Source: Thiorhodovibrio frisius
GTDB lineage: Bacteria; Pseudomonadota; Gammaproteobacteria; Chromatiales; Chromatiaceae
Direction of reading: 5' to 3'
DNA length: 64,000 nt
Assembly: GCF_033954835.1 (NCBI RefSeq)
Contig: NZ_CP121471.1
Location: 744,001-808,000, forward strand
The translations under genes were made by a program, and so were the position numbers. Positions 59,991 through 64,000 of the stretch are shown here, one piece after another. Within the stretch, counting starts at the first letter, position 1; the number at the start of each line of letters is the position of its first letter. The notes under the pieces were generated by a model. That model saw only the letters and a program-made list of their open reading frames with translations. It was not told the origin of the DNA and did not search any database.

Positions 59991-61123
59991 GGCTGACCTC
60001 CCTGAGGATTGGCCGGCGTGGCTTTGGTCTCAGATACCTTGAGCGGCTGTCCACGGCGATCGCGGCCATAGATGCGTGGTTTCAGGTAATGATCGATCAG
60101 CGGCGTGCAGGCGTTCATCAAGAGCACCGCGAAGCCCACGCCCTCCGGATAGCCGCCCCAGGTGCGGATGACATAGATCAGCACCCCGCAGCCAGCGCCG
60201 AAAACGAGTTGCCCGGCGCGCGAGACGGGTGAGGTGACCGGGTCGGTGGCGATGAAAAAGGCGCACAGCAGCGTGGCCCCTTGCAGCCAGTGAAACAGCG
60301 GCCCCGGATAGCGCCCGGCGTCGAGCAGGTGCATTAAGCCGGCCATAAGGCCGATGCTGGCCAGCACCGCCAGCGGAATTTCCCAGCGGATCACCCGCTG
60401 TTGCAGCAGGAACAGACCGCCAAGCAGTAGCAGCAGTGCCGAGGTCTCACCCAGGCTGCCGGCCACTCCGCCCCAGAGCGCGGCGAAGGGGTCAAAGACA
60501 GCGGGCAAAATGGCATCAAGCGACTGCCCCAGCCCCAGGGAGGTGCGGACATCGTTGAGCACAGAAGCACCGCTCAACGCGTCATACTGGCCGATTCCGG
60601 TATTGATGGTGGTTTCGGCCGCACCGCCAAACGCGATGCTGAGCCCGTCCAAAAAACCGGGCGCGCCAGCCGAGAACAAGGGCGCGGGTGAAACGAAGCT
60701 GGTCATCTCCAGCGGCAGCGCGATCAGCAAGGCGATGCGCGCGACCATGGCCGGGTTAAAAAGATTTTGCCCCAAGCCACCGAAAATCTGCTTGCCGACA
60801 ATGATGGCGAGAAAAGCCCCCAGCAGCCCAACCCACCAGGGCGCCCAGGGTGGCAACGTCATGGCCAGCAGCCAGCCGGTCAACAGTGCTGAGCCATCCA
60901 TGAGCCCCGGCCGCACGGATTTCCCTGACAGTTTCAGGCCTAGCGCCTCCCACAAAAGTGCGCCCAGCACAGTGATGCCAAAAAGAAAAATTGCCGGCCA
61001 GCCGAATTGATAGAGCCCAAGCAGGGTCGCTGGCACCAGCGCCAGCATGACTAGCCGCATGGTGCGCGCGACGCTGGTCTGCGCATGGGTGTGGGGGCTG
61101 GCGGCATAGGTTGGGGCTAGCAT
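59987..61123 (-). CDS. rnfD: Rnf electron-transport complex subunit RnfD
   Basis: 378 residues from the ATG at 61123, chosen because the longer frame runs deep into rnfC. About nine to ten membrane segments, homologous to NqrB. Conserved parts are GGLGQNLFNPAMVARIALLI, DALSGASVLNDV and FFIATDPVTSPVSRAGQLVFG and GGYPEGVGFAVLLMNA. The position equivalent to the flavinylated threonine (Thr187 in Vibrio RnfD) is Ser187 here (SGAS), which is unusual; ApbE enzymes can use serine in some proteins. It is part of the ion-translocating core. The gene follows rnfC after 4 bp. Confidence 0.95.
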   Translation of the reverse strand: MLAPTYAASPHTHAQTSVARTMRLVMLALVPATLLGLYQFGWPAIFLFGITVLGALLWEALGLKLSGKSVRPGLMDGSALLTGWLLAMTLPPWAPWWVGLLGAFLAIIVGKQIFGGLGQNLFNPAMVARIALLIALPLEMTSFVSPAPLFSAGAPGFLDGLSIAFGGAAETTINTGIGQYDALSGASVLNDVRTSLGLGQSLDAILPAVFDPFAALWGGVAGSLGETSALLLLLGGLFLLQQRVIRWEIPLAVLASIGLMAGLMHLLDAGRYPGPLFHWLQGATLLCAFFIATDPVTSPVSRAGQLVFGAGCGVLIYVIRTWGGYPEGVGFAVLLMNACTPLIDHYLKPRIYGRDRRGQPLKVSETKATPANPQGGQP

Positions 61124-61127
61124 TTTG

Positions 61128-62579
61128 TCAATCACTCGCTGCCGGTTTTGCGGCTGGCTTGCGCTTCGCCATTGCCGCGCGCTTGGCCTGCTTGATGGCC
61201 TCCATGCGTGCTGTGCGCTGGTCAGCCAGGCGCTTGGTTTCGGTCTGTTTCTGCTTGATACGGTCGCGCTCGGCCATGGCGCCCTTGGCGTGCACAAAGT
61301 ACTGCACCAGCGGTAGGTGCGCCGGGCAGGCATAGGCGCAGCAGCCGCAGCTGATGCAGTCGAGCAGGCCCGCATCCACCGCGCGTTTGGGCTGACCGGC
61401 GCGCACCAGGGCGGCCATTTCCAGCGGCACCAGGCCGCAGGGACAGACCTCGACGCATTTGCCGCAGCGGATGCAGGCGGAGGGCTCGCGGATGCGCGTC
61501 TCGGCCTCGGTTAACGCCAGAATGCCGTTGGTGCCCTTGATTACCGGCGCGCGCGCACTGGAAATGACTTGCCCCATCATGGGCCCGCCGCTAACCAGGC
61601 GCGCGGGTGGCTCGGCAAAACCGCCGCTGGCTTCGATCAGGGTCTCGATGCGGGTGCCGATGGGCACGCGCAGATTGCGCGGCTGGCTGATGGCACCGCC
61701 GGTGATGGTCACCACCCGATCAATCAACGGGCGTCCGTCGCGCAGTGCCTGATGCACGGCAAAGGCGGTGGCCGGGTTGTGCACTACTACGCCGATGTCG
61801 GCGGTCAGGCCCCGCGCCGGGGTTTCCTGACCGGTCAGGGTCTGCACCAGATGCTTTTCCGAACCCATCGGATAGTGCATCGGCAGGCCGACGATTTCGA
61901 GACCGCCATGCCCGACTGCGGTGTTTAGCATCGCCTGCTGTGCCTGGGGCTTGTTGTTTTCAATCGCGATGATGATGCGCGCGACACCCAGCGCATAGGC
62001 CATGATGCGCGCGCCATCGACAATAGCAGCGGCCTGCTCGCGCATCAGCCGATCATCACAGGTTAGATAAGGCTCGCATTCGGCGCCATTGATTACCAGC
62101 CTGTGCAGCTCATAGCGGTTGCGCAGATTGAGCTTGACCGCTGCCGGAAAAGTGGCCCCGCCCAAGCCGACCACGCCGGCGGCGGCGACGCGTCGGGCGA
62201 TTTCTTCAGGCTCGAGCGCGAAGGGATCAGCCACGCCTTCGAGTCCTTCAACCCAGCGCTCCTCGCCGTCTGGCTGCAAGGAGATGGTGCGTACCGACAA
62301 TCCCGAGGGATGATTGGCCGGATAAAGCCCGATGCCGGCGATACGCCCCGAGGTTGGCGCATGAATGGGCGCAGAGACCGGCCCTTGGGCGCGGGCGATT
62401 AGCTCACCCTTGGCAACCTGCTGGCGGCGCTCGACCATGGGGTTGGCGGCGGCGCCGATATGCTGCTGCAAAGGCAGGTGGAGCAACTGTGGTAAGGGAA
62501 GCGGCTCAATCGGGCGCTCGGCTGACAGGCTTTTCTGATCCTGCGGATGAACCCCGCCGCGAATGCTGAACAGGCGCAT
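61128..62579 (-). CDS. rnfC: Rnf electron-transport complex subunit RnfC
   Basis: 483 residues. N-terminal barrel-sandwich segment (GGVHPQDQKSLSA), a Rossmann-like NADH/FMN-binding region (AAAGVVGLGGATFPAAVKL, INGAECEPYLTCDDRLM, GHGGLEIVGLPMHYPMGSEK) and two 4Fe-4S clusters (CIRCGKCVEVCPCGLVP and CISCGCCAYACPAHLP). RnfC is the soluble NADH-interacting subunit on the cytoplasmic side. The basic, Ala-rich tail is short compared with E. coli RsxC (740 residues). It overlaps rnfB by one base. Confidence 0.97.
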   Translation of the reverse strand: MRLFSIRGGVHPQDQKSLSAERPIEPLPLPQLLHLPLQQHIGAAANPMVERRQQVAKGELIARAQGPVSAPIHAPTSGRIAGIGLYPANHPSGLSVRTISLQPDGEERWVEGLEGVADPFALEPEEIARRVAAAGVVGLGGATFPAAVKLNLRNRYELHRLVINGAECEPYLTCDDRLMREQAAAIVDGARIMAYALGVARIIIAIENNKPQAQQAMLNTAVGHGGLEIVGLPMHYPMGSEKHLVQTLTGQETPARGLTADIGVVVHNPATAFAVHQALRDGRPLIDRVVTITGGAISQPRNLRVPIGTRIETLIEASGGFAEPPARLVSGGPMMGQVISSARAPVIKGTNGILALTEAETRIREPSACIRCGKCVEVCPCGLVPLEMAALVRAGQPKRAVDAGLLDCISCGCCAYACPAHLPLVQYFVHAKGAMAERDRIKQKQTETKRLADQRTARMEAIKQAKRAAMAKRKPAAKPAASD

Positions 62580-63169
62580 CAGAGTGCCACCCCATCAGCA
62601 TTGAGTGTGACCATGATCGGCGCGCTTGCCTTGCCTGCGTTGGAATTGGCTTGCGGCAGTGGCCAGTACCAGGTCTGGGGCGTGTAGCCAACCGGGCGCA
62701 TTTCGATGCACTCGGTCGGGCAGTCGGCAAAGCACAGCTCGCAACCGGTGCAAGCATCGGCAAAGACGGCGTGAATCATGTCCTTGGCCCCCAGAATGGC
62801 ATCGGTCGGGCAGCGTTTCAGGCACTTGGTGCAGCCGATGCAGGAGCGCTCATGAATGAAGGCCACCATGGGCACTTGCTCGGCTACCGCCGAGGCATCG
62901 AGAGTCACGCCCAGCTTCTCGGCCAGTGCCTCGGCCAGTGCCCGCCCGCCCGGTGGGCAGCAGGTGACTGCGGCCTCGCCAGCCGCTAGTGCCGCAGCCG
63001 CCGGCGCACAGCCAGGATAACCACACTGACCGCACTGCGAGCCTGGCAGTAGGGCCTCGATTTCTGCCTCCAACGGGTTGGCCGGCACGCGCAGAAAGCG
63101 ATCAGCGATCCCGAGCAGGGTGCCCAGGGCCAGGCCGAGTGCGGTCAGACTGAGGATGGCGCTGATCAT
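62579..63169 (-). CDS. rnfB: Rnf electron-transport complex subunit RnfB (ferredoxin-type)
   Basis: 196 residues. A membrane helix (about 4-23) precedes an [20 protein letters not shown] iron-sulfur domain and two 4Fe-4S ferredoxin motifs ([16 protein letters not shown] and [16 protein letters not shown]). RnfB receives electrons from reduced ferredoxin in the cytoplasm and passes them into the complex. The stop overlaps the rnfC start and the start overlaps rnfA by 4 bp, consistent with a tightly coupled rnfABCDGE operon. Confidence 0.97.
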   Translation of the reverse strand: MISAILSLTALGLALGTLLGIADRFLRVPANPLEAEIEALLPGSQCGQCGYPGCAPAAAALAAGEAAVTCCPPGGRALAEALAEKLGVTLDASAVAEQVPMVAFIHERSCIGCTKCLKRCPTDAILGAKDMIHAVFADACTGCELCFADCPTECIEMRPVGYTPQTWYWPLPQANSNAGKASAPIMVTLNADGVAL

Positions 63170-63741
63170 GCCAGCCCCGCGAAGCCCATGAAGGCCAGTG
63201 ACAGCAGCCCGGCCACGACAAATGCAATGGGCGAGCCTGCAAAAGCGTCCGGTACTTGGGCCAGCGCCAGGCGCTCGCGCAACCCCGCAAAGAGCACCAT
63301 CACCAGGGTGAAGCCGAGCGCTGAGCCAAAGCCGTAGAGCAGGCTTTCGCTAAAGCCGTGCTCCTCCTGCACATTGAGCAGCGCTACGCCGAGCACCGCG
63401 CAGTTGGTGGTGATCAGCGGCAGAAAGATGCCCAGCACCTGGTAAAGCGCGGGGGAGATTTTGCGCACCGCCATTTCGGTAAACTGCACCACGGCGGCGA
63501 TGGCCAGGATGAAGGTCAGAATGCGCAAAAAACCGATGCCCAAAGGCTGTAGCAGCCAGTGCTCCAGCAGCCAGCTCGCCGCCCCGGTCAGGGTCAGCAC
63601 AAAGGTGGTGGCCAGGCCCATGCCCAAGGCGCTGTCGAGCTTGTTCGACACGCCCATGAAGGGACATAAGCCTAAGAATTTCACCAGCACCACGTTATTG
63701 ACCAGCGCGGTGCCAAGAATCAGCAGCAGAGCATCGGACAT
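63166..63741 (-). CDS. rnfA: Rnf electron-transport complex subunit RnfA
   Basis: 191 residues from the ATG at 63741 ([20 protein letters not shown]); a TTG three codons earlier is unlikely. Six membrane segments with [28 protein letters not shown] and [18 protein letters not shown], whose cysteines pair with those of RnfE at an iron-sulfur centre. It is the first gene of the operon. In purple bacteria Rnf supplies reduced ferredoxin for nitrogen fixation; no nif genes are in the window, so that use is inference. Confidence 0.97.
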   Translation of the reverse strand: MSDALLLILGTALVNNVVLVKFLGLCPFMGVSNKLDSALGMGLATTFVLTLTGAASWLLEHWLLQPLGIGFLRILTFILAIAAVVQFTEMAVRKISPALYQVLGIFLPLITTNCAVLGVALLNVQEEHGFSESLLYGFGSALGFTLVMVLFAGLRERLALAQVPDAFAGSPIAFVVAGLLSLAFMGFAGLA

Positions 63742-64000
63742 GGCAATCAAGACTAAAAGGCAGTGGTGGTCTGTCGGGCGGGCCGACGCAGCAGGTCTGC
63801 ATGATTAAGCAAAGCCGGTGCCAATCGCCTGTGAGCCTTGTCGTGGGCGGCTGGCAGGCTTTTGCAGCGCCTGGCAGGTTGCCCGGCTTGTCGCGGACGT
63901 CACAGGTATCTCGGGGGCAGCCCTGTCTTTGTTGCCTTTCCGACAAGCTGGCCCTTATCCTCGCGCGTGTCGAGATTGCGAAGTCCGGAATTGGTCCTGA
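63742..64000. other. Upstream region of the rnf operon
   Basis: 259 bp to the window edge. It should contain the rnf promoter. No convincing -35/-10 pair or regulator site stands out, and the short open frame here (63818-64000) matches nothing I recognise. Confidence 0.4.

Noticed and set aside
63818-64000. Small gene at the window edge
   Set aside because: 60 codons with no recognisable similarity, in the expected rnf promoter region.

Overview
This window is a stretch of chromosome from a GC-rich gammaproteobacterium, most likely a purple sulfur bacterium or close relative (Chromatiales). That placement is inference: it rests on Pseudomonas-like gammaproteobacterial gene orders (yceD-rpmF-plsX-fabHDG-acpP-fabF-mltG-tmk-holB-pilZ-tatD; gshB-tonB-yqgE-ruvX-pyrR-pyrB-pyrC') combined with an oxaloacetate decarboxylase pump (oadGAB) and a full rnf operon. 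No rRNA, tRNA, CRISPR array, transposase, integrase or phage gene was seen.

Layout. 1-5846: the tail of a GGDEF protein, then a tight signalling cluster of TonB-dependent receptor, YfiR-like periplasmic protein and hybrid histidine kinase. 5892-16013: a conserved housekeeping run mutL, miaA, hfq, hflX, hflK, hflC, yjeT (DUF2065), hisZ, purA. 16130-19507: oadG-oadA-oadB, a membrane sodium-translocating decarboxylase. 19604-31058: fatty-acid synthesis genes with rpmF, mltG, tmk, holB, pilZ and tatD. 31096-43421: a mixed region with yhbY, an acrylyl-CoA reductase-like gene, a membrane-anchored unknown, glucokinase, the outer-membrane translocation pair tamA-tamB, a lipid A acyltransferase, a flippase-like membrane protein and an aldo/keto reductase. 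43620-50783 (minus strand): gshB, apbE, tonB, yqgE, ruvX, pyrR, pyrB and a catalytically degenerate pyrC'.

50784-58369 is the accessory region. It holds a 1411-residue DUF4062-like / STAND NTPase / transmembrane / 12-TPR protein, a Uma2-family nuclease-like gene with an internal 15-bp duplication, a 45-bp fragment resembling rnfG, a Phd/YefM-RelE type toxin-antitoxin pair with unusual ends, and an AT-rich, probably transferred GT4 glycosyltransferase. 58370-63741 (minus strand) is rnfABCDGE-rnfH, the ferredoxin:NAD oxidoreductase complex. ApbE (48704-49840) is the enzyme that attaches FMN to Rnf-type subunits, so the apbE, rnf and oad loci form one ion-gradient theme.

Repeats are a recurring feature: a 3 x 51-bp tandem repeat between tamB and the acyltransferase gene, two diverged copies of an intergenic inverted-repeat element (after holB and after the flippase-like gene), and short in-frame tandem repeats inside yceD, fabD, tonB, miaA and the Uma2 gene. 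The best candidates for undescribed biology are the STAND-TPR gene with its surroundings, the receptor-YfiR-kinase cluster, and the intergenic repeat family.
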